DNA from: JADIYM01 sp964641945
GTDB taxonomy: Bacteria; Acidobacteriota; Blastocatellia; UBA7656; JADIYM01
Direction of reading: 5' to 3'
DNA length: 11,937 nucleotides
Assembly: GCA_964641945.1 (NCBI GenBank)
Contig: CAZXLQ010000153.1
Span: 1 to 11,937 of the forward strand
Part shown: positions 1 to 7,237 of the stretch, piece after piece
Numbering within the stretch: the stretch's first letter is position 1
Layout: every line of letters starts with the position of its first letter
The notes under the pieces: model-generated
What the model saw: only the letters and a program-made list of their open reading frames with translations
What the model was told of the DNA's origin: nothing
The model's database searches: none
Program-made: the position numbers and the translations under genes

Positions 1-32
1 ACACAGAGACACCGAGGCACGGAGGCACCAAG
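1..32. repeat. Degenerate 8-bp tandem repeat (partial)
   Basis: Four consecutive octamers are visible: acacagag, acaccgag, gcacggag and gcaccaag, fitting a loose consensus RCACnGAG. The array starts at the window edge, so its full length is unknown. It sits just downstream of the stop codon of the receptor gene on the minus strand. Similar purine-rich 'cacggag' iterations are often seen between genes in GC-rich environmental genomes, but no function can be read from the sequence. Confidence 0.45.
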
Positions 33-33
33 A

Positions 34-3000
34 TCAGAACTCGTACCGGATCCCGAACTGCATCACGCGCGGCGGCGACAGGGTATCCTGGTAACGCCCG
101 AACGTTCCGCTGTTCGTCAGGTCGAGCGAGATGGACGACACATCGAACCGCGCCGTGTTCGTCGCATTGAAGACCTCCCATCGGAACTGGATCCGATGGC
201 CTTCCCACGGCATCCTGAACTCCTTGCCCAATCCGAAATCGAGCGAGAAGAAGCCGTCGCCGCGGATGATGTTGCGGCCTCCAGACTGGCCGGCTCGAGT
301 GTTCTGGAACGTGGTGATGGCGACGTCGGGATTGTCGAAGAGGTTCGGACCGTCAGGCAGCCTCGTCGTGTTTCCCTTGATGTTGCCGGTGGGCGTCGCC
401 CAGCCCTGGATGTTCCAGTTGGTGGGCCAGATCCTGCCGTTGCTGACCGAGACCGGGAAGCCCGACGACGCGCGCACGATGCCTGAAAGCTGCCAGCCCC
501 CGATGAACGCATCCACCACCGAGTTCGCGTCCGACGCGAGCCACTTGCCCTTGCCGACCGGAAGCTCCCAAAGCCAGTTCGCATTGAACGCGTGCGTCGT
601 GTCGAAGTCGGACACCGCGCGATTCTGGTTCTTGTCGAAGGCGTTGATGATGAACCCGGTCGTGTTGTAGTCGCTGCCGAACTGACCGGTGCGCTCGCCC
701 TCTGACGTGAGGTCGATCGACTTGGACCAGGTGTAGTTGATGTCGAACACGAGGCCGTGATTCAGGCGCTTGCGCAGCATCACCTGAAGGCCGTTGTAGT
801 TCGTATCCTCGTTCGAGCGCCACGCGGCCAGGCTCGAGTACTGGTCGTCGAAATAGAGACCAGGCCCGAACTTCGACGGGAAGACGAAATCCAGGTAGTA
901 CTGAACGAACGTCCAGTCCGGCGCTAGAAATCCGGCGAGCCGGTAGGCGCGCTGCGTCGACGTCAGTCCATTGGCCGCAAGCCCCGGGTAGAGATTCTCG
1001 AAGTACGGAATCTTGGGTACGTCCTTGATGCGGGTGCTGGTGGCTAGATAGTCGGCGAAGATGGCAGCCACCGTGTTCCAGTCCTGCCCCGAATCGGGAT
1101 CGCGGAAATTCACCGGCTGCGCCAGGTCCGACTGAGCGAGGCGATTGCGCGCGAAGCGCCCGATGTAGGCCGTCTCGATGGTCATATCCCACGGCAGCTC
1201 GCGCGAAAACGAAACGTTCAACGTGTAGTCCACCGGCGTTACGATGTCGCGGTCCAGGCCGAACGTGATGGCGAACGTGTCCGCCGGCAACATCGACGGG
1301 AACCCGCCCGGAGGCGCAGCCGGAACAGGCGGCAGGACGCCTGCGCCGGTGTACCTCGGCGACGACGCAACGTCGTATCCTCCCGAAGGATTCTCGAGGA
1401 ACGTAGTAAGTCCGACCGAACCGTCCCGATCGAACGTGCTCGCGAGTCCCGCGCCGATCCGCTCGTAGTACATCCCAAAGCCGGCCCGGATCGAGCTGCC
1501 GTCCGGTCCGCCAAAGACCTTCGACCAGAATCCGTCCGTGAATCCTGGCGACCAGGCAATCGCCACGCGCGGCGCGAAGTTGTTCTTGTCCCACGGATAG
1601 TAGCCGTCGCGGCCGTTGGCCGGTCCTGCCAGGTCGAATGCAACAGGCGGCGCGGCATTAGCCGGAATTCCGTTCGCCGCGTTGTCCAGTCGCGTCTGGA
1701 AGAACTCGGCGAGCGGGATCGTCGGAGCGACCTGGAGACCGTTCGTCTCCCACGGCGGGGAATAGAGACTCCAGCGGAGTCCGCCCGACAACACGAGGTT
1801 TGGCCGGATTTTCCACGAGTCCTGGACATAGAGCTCGTACTCGTTGGCTGCAAAGTCGCGCACGACGGGTGAGCCAATTGGCAGTTCGTTACCGTCCCTG
1901 TCGTAGCTGTACTGGATGCCCACGTAATCCAGCAACCCCAGCGTCGCGACCATTGCGTCGAGATAGGCCACTTCGAAGTCGGACGCCAGATCTGGAAGAG
2001 TCAACTCTTCGCCGGTCCCATCGAGCCACGAGGAATTCGAGCGCGCGAACGGAAACGAGTTGTCGAACGACTTGGTGTGGAAACGGATGAAGCGGAGGTT
2101 CGTACCGAACCCGAAGGTGTGCGCGCCCTTGATCCACGTGAGGTCGTTCGCGATGTTGTGGGTCGGAATGACGCGACTCGAGGAGTAGGTATTGGCCACG
2201 ATGCTGTCGAGACCGCGGAACCCGAATGCCGCTTCAGATGAAGCGCCCGCCGACTCGAGTCCCTGTCGCGTCAGTCCGTAGCGGAACGAGTTCGTGATCG
2301 AGTCCGTGAAGACGCTCGTTAGTCCAGCTGCGAATCCGCGGCTGTTGTCGATGTCGCGGTACCGGGGAGGACCGCCCGGGAACTGCGGCGGGAAGTCCTC
2401 GGAATTGTCCGCGAGGTTTCCGCGCCAGAAGATGAAGTTCCTGTCGTTTATCGTGAAATCTGCACGGGCGATGTAGGTGTTGTTCTTCACCGAGACCGGC
2501 GCCTTGAAGCGGAATCCCTGGAAGTTCAAACCGTCTCCGGTCGTATCGTCGTTCGGAAGCGGGTATTGATTGAATATCGACAGCGCAACCGGACTGATGC
2601 CGATACCTGCCGGGTCGATCTCGGCTATGTCCGAAGCATCGAGCGCACGGACCCCGCCGTTGGTCGTGACGTACTGCAGGATTCCCTGCCTGAGCAGCGC
2701 CGATGGGACGGTGCGCAGGACGCTGTCCTCGCGAGCGTCGCGCCGTCCCTCGTAGTTCACGAAGAAGAAGAATCTGTCCTTCCAGAATGGCCCGCCAAAC
2801 GAGCCGCCGAATACGTTCCGGAGCAGCTTCGGCCGCTCGACGCCCGCAAGATTGTTGAAGTAGGTATTGGCGGTAGTGACCGTGTTCCTGTGGAACTCGT
2901 AGAGCGACCCGTGGAACTCGTTCGTGCCCGACTTAGTCACCAGGGAAACCTGGGCGCCGGCACCGCGACCACCGTCGGCGTTCGCGCCCGTGGTGACGAC

Positions 3001-3666
3001 CCGGAACTCCTGGACCGAGTCGAGGGTGACGGGAATGACGCTCTGGAACGGTAATCCTTCCTGCTGGTCGTTCACGTCGATGCCGTCGAGCGTGACGTTC
3101 GACTGGTCCCCGCGGGCGCCGTTCACGGCTCCCGAGCGCTGGTCATCGTGTCCGTCCCCCGGATCGGTCTTCGTGACGCCAGGCTGCAGGCTGAGAAGAT
3201 CGACCACATTGCGCCCCTCGATCGGGAGTTGTCGGATCTGCTGCTCGCCAATGGTATTTCCGATCGTGGCATCGGTGCGGTTGATCGTTTCTCCGCCGCT
3301 GACGACGTCGACAGTCTCGGTTACCGATCCCGTTTCGAGCTGGATCTCGAAACTCAACGGCGTGTTGACCTGAATGGCGACGGCTTCCACGGCTGCAGGC
3401 CGAAATCCGTTCGCGGTCACCTTGATGTCGTAAGTGCCTGGCGGAACCTGCGCGAGTTGCCACACGCCGCGGGTGTCGGACTTCGTCTCGCGCGATGCAT
3501 TCGTGCCCGCATTGACGATGCTGACCGTGGCACCCGGAATCGCGTCGCCGCGCGCGTCACGAACGGTACCCCCAACGGAGCCGAACGACTGGGCGATTGC
3601 AGGCGAGCCAATACCGAGAAGAGCGACGATGAGCAGCATCGCCGCGCGAGGATTCAGTGAGCGCAT
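34..3666 (-). CDS. Oar-like TonB-dependent outer-membrane receptor
   Basis: This 1210-residue protein is an outer-membrane beta-barrel transporter or adhesin-like receptor of the Oar/TonB-dependent type. Residues 1-26 form a signal peptide (basic start, hydrophobic core LLIVALLGIG, AIAQ cleavage region). Residues about 29-110 are a carboxypeptidase-regulatory-like beta-sandwich, with GTVRDARGDAIPGATV and a PPGTYDIKV turn. The stretch ETVDVV near 117-122 looks like a TonB box. A plug domain follows at about 135-250 (QLPIEGRNVVDLLSLQPGV, NVTLDGIDVND). The remainder is the barrel, with typical pieces such as FFFFVNYEGRR and YTWSKSIDLTSEG, ending in the aromatic terminus QFGIRYEF expected for BAM insertion. 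The length is usual for Oar-like proteins, which are longer than siderophore receptors. The substrate is not predictable; complex carbohydrate or peptide uptake is common for the group. No SusD-like partner is present. The ATG at 3666 follows GGAGG at 3677-3681. Confidence 0.95.
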   Translation of the reverse strand: MRSLNPRAAMLLIVALLGIGSPAIAQSFGSVGGTVRDARGDAIPGATVSIVNAGTNASRETKSDTRGVWQLAQVPPGTYDIKVTANGFRPAAVEAVAIQVNTPLSFEIQLETGSVTETVDVVSGGETINRTDATIGNTIGEQQIRQLPIEGRNVVDLLSLQPGVTKTDPGDGHDDQRSGAVNGARGDQSNVTLDGIDVNDQQEGLPFQSVIPVTLDSVQEFRVVTTGANADGGRGAGAQVSLVTKSGTNEFHGSLYEFHRNTVTTANTYFNNLAGVERPKLLRNVFGGSFGGPFWKDRFFFFVNYEGRRDAREDSVLRTVPSALLRQGILQYVTTNGGVRALDASDIAEIDPAGIGISPVALSIFNQYPLPNDDTTGDGLNFQGFRFKAPVSVKNNTYIARADFTINDRNFIFWRGNLADNSEDFPPQFPGGPPRYRDIDNSRGFAAGLTSVFTDSITNSFRYGLTRQGLESAGASSEAAFGFRGLDSIVANTYSSSRVIPTHNIANDLTWIKGAHTFGFGTNLRFIRFHTKSFDNSFPFARSNSSWLDGTGEELTLPDLASDFEVAYLDAMVATLGLLDYVGIQYSYDRDGNELPIGSPVVRDFAANEYELYVQDSWKIRPNLVLSGGLRWSLYSPPWETNGLQVAPTIPLAEFFQTRLDNAANGIPANAAPPVAFDLAGPANGRDGYYPWDKNNFAPRVAIAWSPGFTDGFWSKVFGGPDGSSIRAGFGMYYERIGAGLASTFDRDGSVGLTTFLENPSGGYDVASSPRYTGAGVLPPVPAAPPGGFPSMLPADTFAITFGLDRDIVTPVDYTLNVSFSRELPWDMTIETAYIGRFARNRLAQSDLAQPVNFRDPDSGQDWNTVAAIFADYLATSTRIKDVPKIPYFENLYPGLAANGLTSTQRAYRLAGFLAPDWTFVQYYLDFVFPSKFGPGLYFDDQYSSLAAWRSNEDTNYNGLQVMLRKRLNHGLVFDINYTWSKSIDLTSEGERTGQFGSDYNTTGFIINAFDKNQNRAVSDFDTTHAFNANWLWELPVGKGKWLASDANSVVDAFIGGWQLSGIVRASSGFPVSVSNGRIWPTNWNIQGWATPTGNIKGNTTRLPDGPNLFDNPDVAITTFQNTRAGQSGGRNIIRGDGFFSLDFGLGKEFRMPWEGHRIQFRWEVFNATNTARFDVSSISLDLTNSGTFGRYQDTLSPPRVMQFGIRYEF

Positions 3667-3681
3667 GACGTCATGACCTCC
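3664..3681 (-). promoter_or_regulatory. Start region of the receptor gene: SD plus palindrome over the ATG
   Basis: On the minus strand a GGAGG Shine-Dalgarno sequence (3677-3681) precedes the ATG (3666-3664) by 10 nt. The spacer and start codon form a perfect 12-bp palindrome CATGACGTCATG at 3664-3675. The palindrome could be a dimeric regulator site or an mRNA element that partly hides the start codon, or it could be chance. Confidence 0.45.
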
Positions 3682-4052
3682 GAGTTTCAGCGGAATGCGC
3701 CTGCGTCAGCCGTGAGAGCCGCGGGGGCTCTGCGGTCGCATCCGCCTTATCCTGGTGCTTTGAAGTGAGTCGAACCGGAAACTGAGCGTACTGTGGCAAA
3801 AACCATCGCCCGGTGCAATGGAGTGAACGCGATGACCGCGTGAGCCTTGCGGAGGGCCTTGGCACGTTGCGCGTAACGCTCCGAGTGCAAGGAGAGGCGC
3901 TGCATTGGATTTGTCCCGAGATCGCCTATCCGACCGCGATCCAACGCGGCGCTTCACGCCACACTGCAAAGCGCTTAGCGCAGCGCTCGCGCGCTTGTAC
4001 TACCGTCGGTTTCACGCAAAGATAGCCGCCGACTGGAGACCCTCCACCCCCA
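3667..4052. other. Divergent intergenic region
   Basis: These 386 bp separate the divergent receptor and response-regulator genes and should carry promoters for both. Short open frames here have no recognisable protein features and no good ribosome sites. A 6-bp stem AGAGCC/GGCTCT with loop GCGGG lies at 3715-3731, within the probable 5' leader of the receptor mRNA. I tested GG-N10-GC spacing for sigma-54 sites around 3795 and 3861 and neither fits. No confident promoter could be assigned. Confidence 0.5.
3715..3731 (-). other. Small hairpin in receptor 5' leader
   Basis: AGAGCC (3715-3720) and GGCTCT (3726-3731) are perfect complements around a 5-nt GC-rich loop, about 50 nt upstream of the receptor start codon. 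It is too short to call a riboswitch or attenuator and has no T-run. It is recorded as the only clear structure in this leader. Confidence 0.3.
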
Positions 4053-5435
4053 ATGCCGAGTCATCGCATCCTGGTCGTCGACGACGAAGAAGTCCTTCGC
4101 GAGGGCATTCGCGCCTACTTGCGCGCGCAGGGCTTCGAGGTAGCAGAAGCCGGATCGTGCGCCAGGGCTGCGGAGTTGTTTCAGTCGTTCAAGCCCGACG
4201 TCGCCGTCGTCGATTACCTGCTTGGCGACGGCAACGCCCTCGAGTTGCTCCCCAGGCTGCGCGAGATCGACGCGGACACTCCGATTCTCATTCTGACGAG
4301 CCACGGGAGCATCGATCTCGCAGTCCGGGCGATCAAGGAAGGCGCCGACCAGTTCCTCACCAAACCGCTCGAGTTCTCGGTGCTGCACGTTCTCATCAAG
4401 CGGGCTCTGGAGAAGGAACGCGCTCGCCGCAAGCTCGCGGCCAGTCGTTCTCGCGACTCGCGAGACTCGATCGAACCGTTTCTGGGCACGAGCAGTTCCA
4501 TTCGACAGCTCGCGGAAGATGCCGCGCGCGTTGTCGCCGCCGAGAGTCCGATTCTCATTCAGGGAGAAACCGGCACCGGGAAGAGCGTGCTGGCGAGGTG
4601 GCTGCACAGCAATGGACCGCGCGCCGACGAGGCGTTCGTTGAGTTCAACTGCGCCGGCCTTTCTCGCGAGCTCGTCGAGACGGAGTTCTTCGGCCACGAA
4701 CGAGGTGCATTCACCGGTGCGGTGAGCGCCAAGATGGGGCTGCTCGAAGTCGCGCATCGTGGCACTGTCTTTCTGGACGAGCTCGGCGACATGGACATCC
4801 AGATCCAGCCGAAGCTCCTCAAGGTTCTCGAAGAGAAGCGATTTCGACGTGTTGGCGAGCTTCGCGATCGTCAGGTCGACGTGCGACTGATCGCGGCGAC
4901 CCACCAGGATCTCGATCAGCTCGTGAAGGAGAAGTCGTTCCGAGCTGATCTCTATTTTCGTGTCAGCACGATACCGCTCGTGATTCCGCCGCTGCGCGAG
5001 CGCCTGGACGACCTGATTCCGCTCGCGCGCCAGCTCGTTGGCGATATCGCTATCGACCTTGGCGCAGGTGACGTCACCTTGACGCAGGAGGCTGAGCGCG
5101 CACTCGCAGGTTATTCGTGGCCGGGAAACATCCGTGAGCTCCGGAATGTCCTGGAGCGGGCGATACTGCTGCGGGATGGATCGAAGCTCACGCCGCGCAA
5201 CCTCCGGTTCGGCAACTCGGTCGACAGCGGCGCCATGATAGAGCACGGCAACGCGGTTCCCGACACGACTTCTTCGCTTGCCGAAAACGAGCGACGCCAC
5301 ATCGAGCGCGTTCTGCGCGCCAACGGCGGTTCGGTGGTCGCCGCCGCGAAAGTCCTCGGGTTGTCGCGGAGCAGCCTCTACGAACGACTCAAGAAACACT
5401 CGATCGATCCGTCGACCGCGGCCTCCGATCGCTGA
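4053..5435 (+). CDS. NtrC-family sigma-54-dependent response regulator
   Basis: This 460-residue protein has the full three-part NtrC layout. Residues 1-120 are a receiver domain with the acidic pair D10/D11, phospho-acceptor D54 (VVDYLLGD), T82 and K104 (TKP). Residues about 142-375 are the AAA+ sigma-54 activation domain: Walker A GETGTGKS at 171-178, sigma-54 contact loop GAFTGA at 218-223, Walker B with D242-E243 (FLDELGD) and the PPLRER and SWPGNIREL motifs. Residues about 411-450 form a Fis-type helix-turn-helix (AAKVLGLSRSSLYERLKK). All key residues are intact, so it should activate RNAP-sigma54 once phosphorylated, as is known for the family. No histidine kinase gene adjoins it. The receptor gene is divergent, and REP-like DNA lies downstream. 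The ATG has only a weak ribosome site (GGAG at 4035-4038, 14 nt away). Targets are unknown. Confidence 0.95.
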   Translation: MPSHRILVVDDEEVLREGIRAYLRAQGFEVAEAGSCARAAELFQSFKPDVAVVDYLLGDGNALELLPRLREIDADTPILILTSHGSIDLAVRAIKEGADQFLTKPLEFSVLHVLIKRALEKERARRKLAASRSRDSRDSIEPFLGTSSSIRQLAEDAARVVAAESPILIQGETGTGKSVLARWLHSNGPRADEAFVEFNCAGLSRELVETEFFGHERGAFTGAVSAKMGLLEVAHRGTVFLDELGDMDIQIQPKLLKVLEEKRFRRVGELRDRQVDVRLIAATHQDLDQLVKEKSFRADLYFRVSTIPLVIPPLRERLDDLIPLARQLVGDIAIDLGAGDVTLTQEAERALAGYSWPGNIRELRNVLERAILLRDGSKLTPRNLRFGNSVDSGAMIEHGNAVPDTTSSLAENERRHIERVLRANGGSVVAAAKVLGLSRSSLYERLKKHSIDPSTAASDR

Positions 5436-5449
5436 AGCGACCACTCGAA

Positions 5450-5493
5450 GCATCAGTACCGTGCGCGGTAGCGCACGGGTCCGACTCACGAGA
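5450..5493 (+). repeat. REP-like unit A (44 bp, direct)
   Basis: This copy is identical over all 44 bp to 5639-5682. It contains a perfect 8-bp hairpin with a GGTA loop at 5459-5478: CCGTGCGC, GGTA, GCGCACGG. The first 32 bp also match unit B (5539-5570) in inverted orientation at 30 of 32 positions, leaving 57 bp between the arms. The spacer 5436-5690, between convergent genes, holds no gene and is the usual place for REP or REPIN elements. The GTAG in the core recalls REPs mobilised by REP-associated tyrosine transposases, but none is encoded here. Confidence 0.8.
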
Positions 5494-5538
5494 CGGACCA
5501 TGCCGCGTGGCGTCGCGCGGTCGCCGGATATCGGGACC

Positions 5539-5570
5539 GACCCGAGCGCTACCGCGCCCGGTACTGATGC
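5539..5570 (-). repeat. REP-like unit B (inverted)
   Basis: Read on the minus strand this matches units A and C at 30 of 32 positions, with differences at unit positions 13 and 26. One of these breaks the 8-bp hairpin stem, leaving 7 of 8 pairs around a TACC loop (5542-5561). Units A and B together form a REPIN-like inverted pair. Confidence 0.75.
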
Positions 5571-5638
5571 GTTGGGTACGCGCTCCTCAAGCCGCTCACC
5601 GATCCGTAGAGAAAGTCCCTGAAGGACGCGGACACAGT

Positions 5639-5682
5639 GCATCAGTACCGTGCGCGGTAGCGCACGGGTCCGACTCACGAGA
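5639..5682 (+). repeat. REP-like unit C (44 bp, direct)
   Basis: This is an exact copy of unit A, 189 bp downstream. It ends 8 bp before the stop codon of the convergent small gene at 5691. The hairpin (CCGTGCGC/GCGCACGG, GGTA loop) is intact. It lacks a T-run, so it is not a classical intrinsic terminator, but it could stabilise mRNA 3' ends or slow transcription from both sides. Confidence 0.8.
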
Positions 5683-5690
5683 TCAATCGA

Positions 5691-6038
5691 CTACGCCGCG
5701 TGCGGCTCGCGCCACTCGATGCGAATGCGAACGACCTGTGACGTAACCAGTCTCGCGGAAGTGTCGTGTGCCTGGAGAATCGGAGACAGAAAAACCGCGC
5801 GGTCGCCCACGCGAACTCCCCCCTTCCAGAATGCGTGTTCACCGCTGACCGCACCGATGGCAAACGCCGACTGCGCGTCAGGCAGGTTTCCGCCGCCGAG
5901 AGATCCCAGCCTCTGCGACGGATCGGACATTGCGAACGTATAGGTGCTTCGCGCCGTCTCGATGACGAGCCGATCACCAGCCGCGAGCTCCGCGAACGAC
6001 ACCACGTTTCGAGTCTCGGTCACCACGCCACTTCCCAT
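5691..6038 (-). CDS. Small uncharacterised beta-rich protein
   Basis: The 115-residue product is not a family I can name. It has no signal peptide, membrane segment or cysteine. Alternating hydrophobic stretches suggest mostly beta strands: DRLVIETARSTYTFAMSDP, then a glycine turn (SLGGGNL), then a long strand-rich end (RAVFLSPI, SQVVRIRIEW). The pattern GD-LVIET--S-Y-F---DP recalls small cytosolic proteins of unknown function seen in several environmental phyla; this is memory of a pattern, not a match. The chosen ATG at 6038 has GGAGGG at 6045-6050, 6 nt upstream. An in-frame ATG at 6068 would add ten residues (MSSDVGGGFE) but has only a weak GGGG. The gene is convergent with the response regulator and divergent from the 73-residue protein. 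Confidence 0.75.
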   Translation of the reverse strand: MGSGVVTETRNVVSFAELAAGDRLVIETARSTYTFAMSDPSQRLGSLGGGNLPDAQSAFAIGAVSGEHAFWKGGVRVGDRAVFLSPILQAHDTSARLVTSQVVRIRIEWREPHAA

Positions 6039-6044
6039 CTCAAA

Positions 6045-6050
6045 CCCTCC
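6045..6050 (-). promoter_or_regulatory. Shine-Dalgarno that decides the 6038 start
   Basis: GGAGGG on the minus strand, 6 nt from the ATG at 6038, is much better than the sequence before the alternative ATG at 6068. Confidence 0.6.
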
Positions 6051-6170
6051 GCCGACGTCGCTACTCATCCGGACATCCCCGTTGCAAGAAGCGCGCCATG
6101 ACGCATGACGTCCCAAAATGCCCGAACTGCTGGCCCTATAGCGGACAAAGTGGTCCTCCTCACCGCCGAT

Positions 6171-6184
6171 TCCGGAAAACCGGA
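6171..6184. other. Short hairpin in divergent intergenic region
   Basis: TCCGG and CCGGA pair around an AAAA loop, in the 277-bp stretch (6039-6315) between the divergent small genes. TCCGGA-type palindromes recur nearby (6201-6208 and around 6770-6790). No role can be assigned; an operator is possible. No confident promoter was found in this stretch. Confidence 0.25.
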
Positions 6185-6315
6185 CTCTCGAGTCTCCCGG
6201 ATTCCGGACTGAGTCGCCGTCGCTCTGCGTCATGTGGCGCAGTCGATGGGGACTCGTGCATGATTGGCGTATCGGCGTGGCAGTTTCACACTCGTGGGTA
6301 CACCCGGAGGTCGAT

Positions 6316-6537
6316 ATGGAGCAGCTCGTACAGATGGTCAGCGAGAAGGCCGGCATTCCGATCGAGACCGCAAGGACGGCCGTGGAGACGGTCCTTGGTT
6401 TCATCAAGGACAAGCTTCCCGAGCCCATCGCGTCACAGCTTGATGGTTACATCGGCGCCGATGCGCCTGCGGAAGGAGGAGCTGGTGGAGGGATGCTCGA
6501 CGACATCGCCGGAAAGCTCGGAGGCTTGCTGGGCTAA
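6316..6537 (+). CDS. Small helical protein with glycine-rich tail
   Basis: The 73-residue product starts at an ATG placed 5 nt after a good ribosome site GGAGG (6306-6310). A longer frame reaching back to 6232 is open, but its extra 28 residues look like non-coding translation. Residues 1-45 should form two or three amphipathic helices (VQMVSEKAGI, ARTAVETVLGFIKDKLP, IASQLDGYI). An Ala/Gly-rich linker (APAEGGAGGG) follows, then a short helix ending GKLGGLLG. The layout resembles the small helical DUF2267/DUF2780-like proteins, but I cannot confirm the family. There is no signal peptide or membrane segment. A 278-bp gap follows before the next operon, so it is probably transcribed on its own. 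Function unknown. Confidence 0.8.
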   Translation: MEQLVQMVSEKAGIPIETARTAVETVLGFIKDKLPEPIASQLDGYIGADAPAEGGAGGGMLDDIAGKLGGLLG

Positions 6538-6802
6538 TCGAGACAGTCGCTCGCCTGGCACATCTGCTCCGCGACTCCGCGAATCCTCTGCGGCCCTGCG
6601 AGAACTCAGATCACACGACAGAGTCGTCCCTGCGTCGCAGTCGGCTCCCGGACTCGCAGCCACAGACCCGCATGCAGCCCGAAGCCCTTGCTCATCAAGG
6701 ACTCCGGGCCGATAATCCCCGTAACCTGGCTCGCCGGACCGGCGATGTCACAAGCATTTTCCGATACTTCCGGACGCGTGGTTCCGGAGTCGCTCGAGCG
6801 TC

Positions 6803-6808
6803 GGGAGG
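6803..6808 (+). promoter_or_regulatory. Shine-Dalgarno deciding the HPt start
   Basis: GGGAGG lies 7 nt upstream of the ATG at 6816. The open frame extends back to 6672, but that extension has no ribosome site and no domain content. The region 6538-6815 should hold the operon promoter; I see no convincing -35/-10 pair or sigma-54 site in it. Confidence 0.65.
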
Positions 6809-6815
6809 CCCTCCG

Positions 6816-7211
6816 ATGGACGACTGGGAAAGCACCCTCGCAGGACTCCGCCGCGCCTTCCTTGATCGAATCCCTTCGTTCGCCGATGACGCGGAATCGG
6901 CAATCGCCGGTATGCGCCGCGAGCCACGTTCGAACGTACACCTCTCGGCGCTGCGACTCGTCCTGCACAAGATCGTCGGGTCCGGCGGCTCGTTTGGTCT
7001 TGCCGGAATCGCCGCGACCGCCGCGGCTTCAGAGGCGCTGTGCCGCGAGCACCTCGATGCGGCAACGACGCCGACGGCCGATCAGCTCGACGGCATTCAG
7101 GCGCACATTGCTTCCATTCGCGAGCAGGCGGACCTCGAGCGGAACTCGAGCGCAACGCTCGAGTCCGAAGCGCAGACGTTTCGCGATTCGAGCTCGGTGA
7201 TATCCACCTGA
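6816..7211 (+). CDS. HPt-domain phosphotransfer protein
   Basis: This 131-residue protein is essentially one HPt four-helix bundle. H51, in the stretch VLHKIVGSGGSFGLAGI, matches the family motif in which the phospho-accepting histidine is followed by K/R, then G-S and a helix leading to an E (here ASEALC). HPt proteins carry phosphoryl groups between receiver domains, usually in the cytoplasm. No membrane segment is present. The roughly 50 C-terminal residues continue helical and end in a serine-rich tail. It is the first gene of a five-gene run that ends with a histidine kinase, which suggests a branched phosphorelay, but no receiver domain is encoded in the run. The partner must be elsewhere, possibly the response regulator at 4053-5435. 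The HPt call rests on a short motif and overall helicity. Confidence 0.75.
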   Translation: MDDWESTLAGLRRAFLDRIPSFADDAESAIAGMRREPRSNVHLSALRLVLHKIVGSGGSFGLAGIAATAAASEALCREHLDAATTPTADQLDGIQAHIASIREQADLERNSSATLESEAQTFRDSSSVIST

Positions 7212-7237
7212 ATCACGCCTCACGACGGAGAACGAGG

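Noticed and set aside
3855..3875. TTGGCACGTTGC upstream of the response regulator as a sigma-54 site
   Set aside because: GG to GC spacing is 8 nt rather than 10, so it does not fit the rigid sigma-54 consensus.
3975..5678. 567-codon minus-strand open frame over the response regulator
   Set aside because: It is a shadow of an intact NtrC-type gene and runs through the REP-like units; it has no motifs or ribosome site.
5436..5690. CRISPR-like array from the repeated 44-bp units
   Set aside because: There are only two direct copies plus one inverted copy with unequal spacing, and no cas genes; a REP/REPIN arrangement explains it better.
6264..6292. Possible sigma-70 promoter TTGGCG, 17 nt, CACACT before the 73-residue protein gene
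   Set aside because: Spacing is right, but the -10 matches only half of the consensus; too weak to annotate in GC-rich DNA.
6550..6580. TGGCAC-containing stretch (tggcacatctgctcc) resembling a sigma-54 promoter upstream of the operon
   Set aside because: The invariant GG and GC are not 10 nt apart; the -12 element reads CC at the required position.
6672..6815. N-terminal extension of the HPt protein from an upstream ATG
   Set aside because: It has no ribosome site and no domain content, while a strong GGGAGG precedes the internal ATG at 6816.
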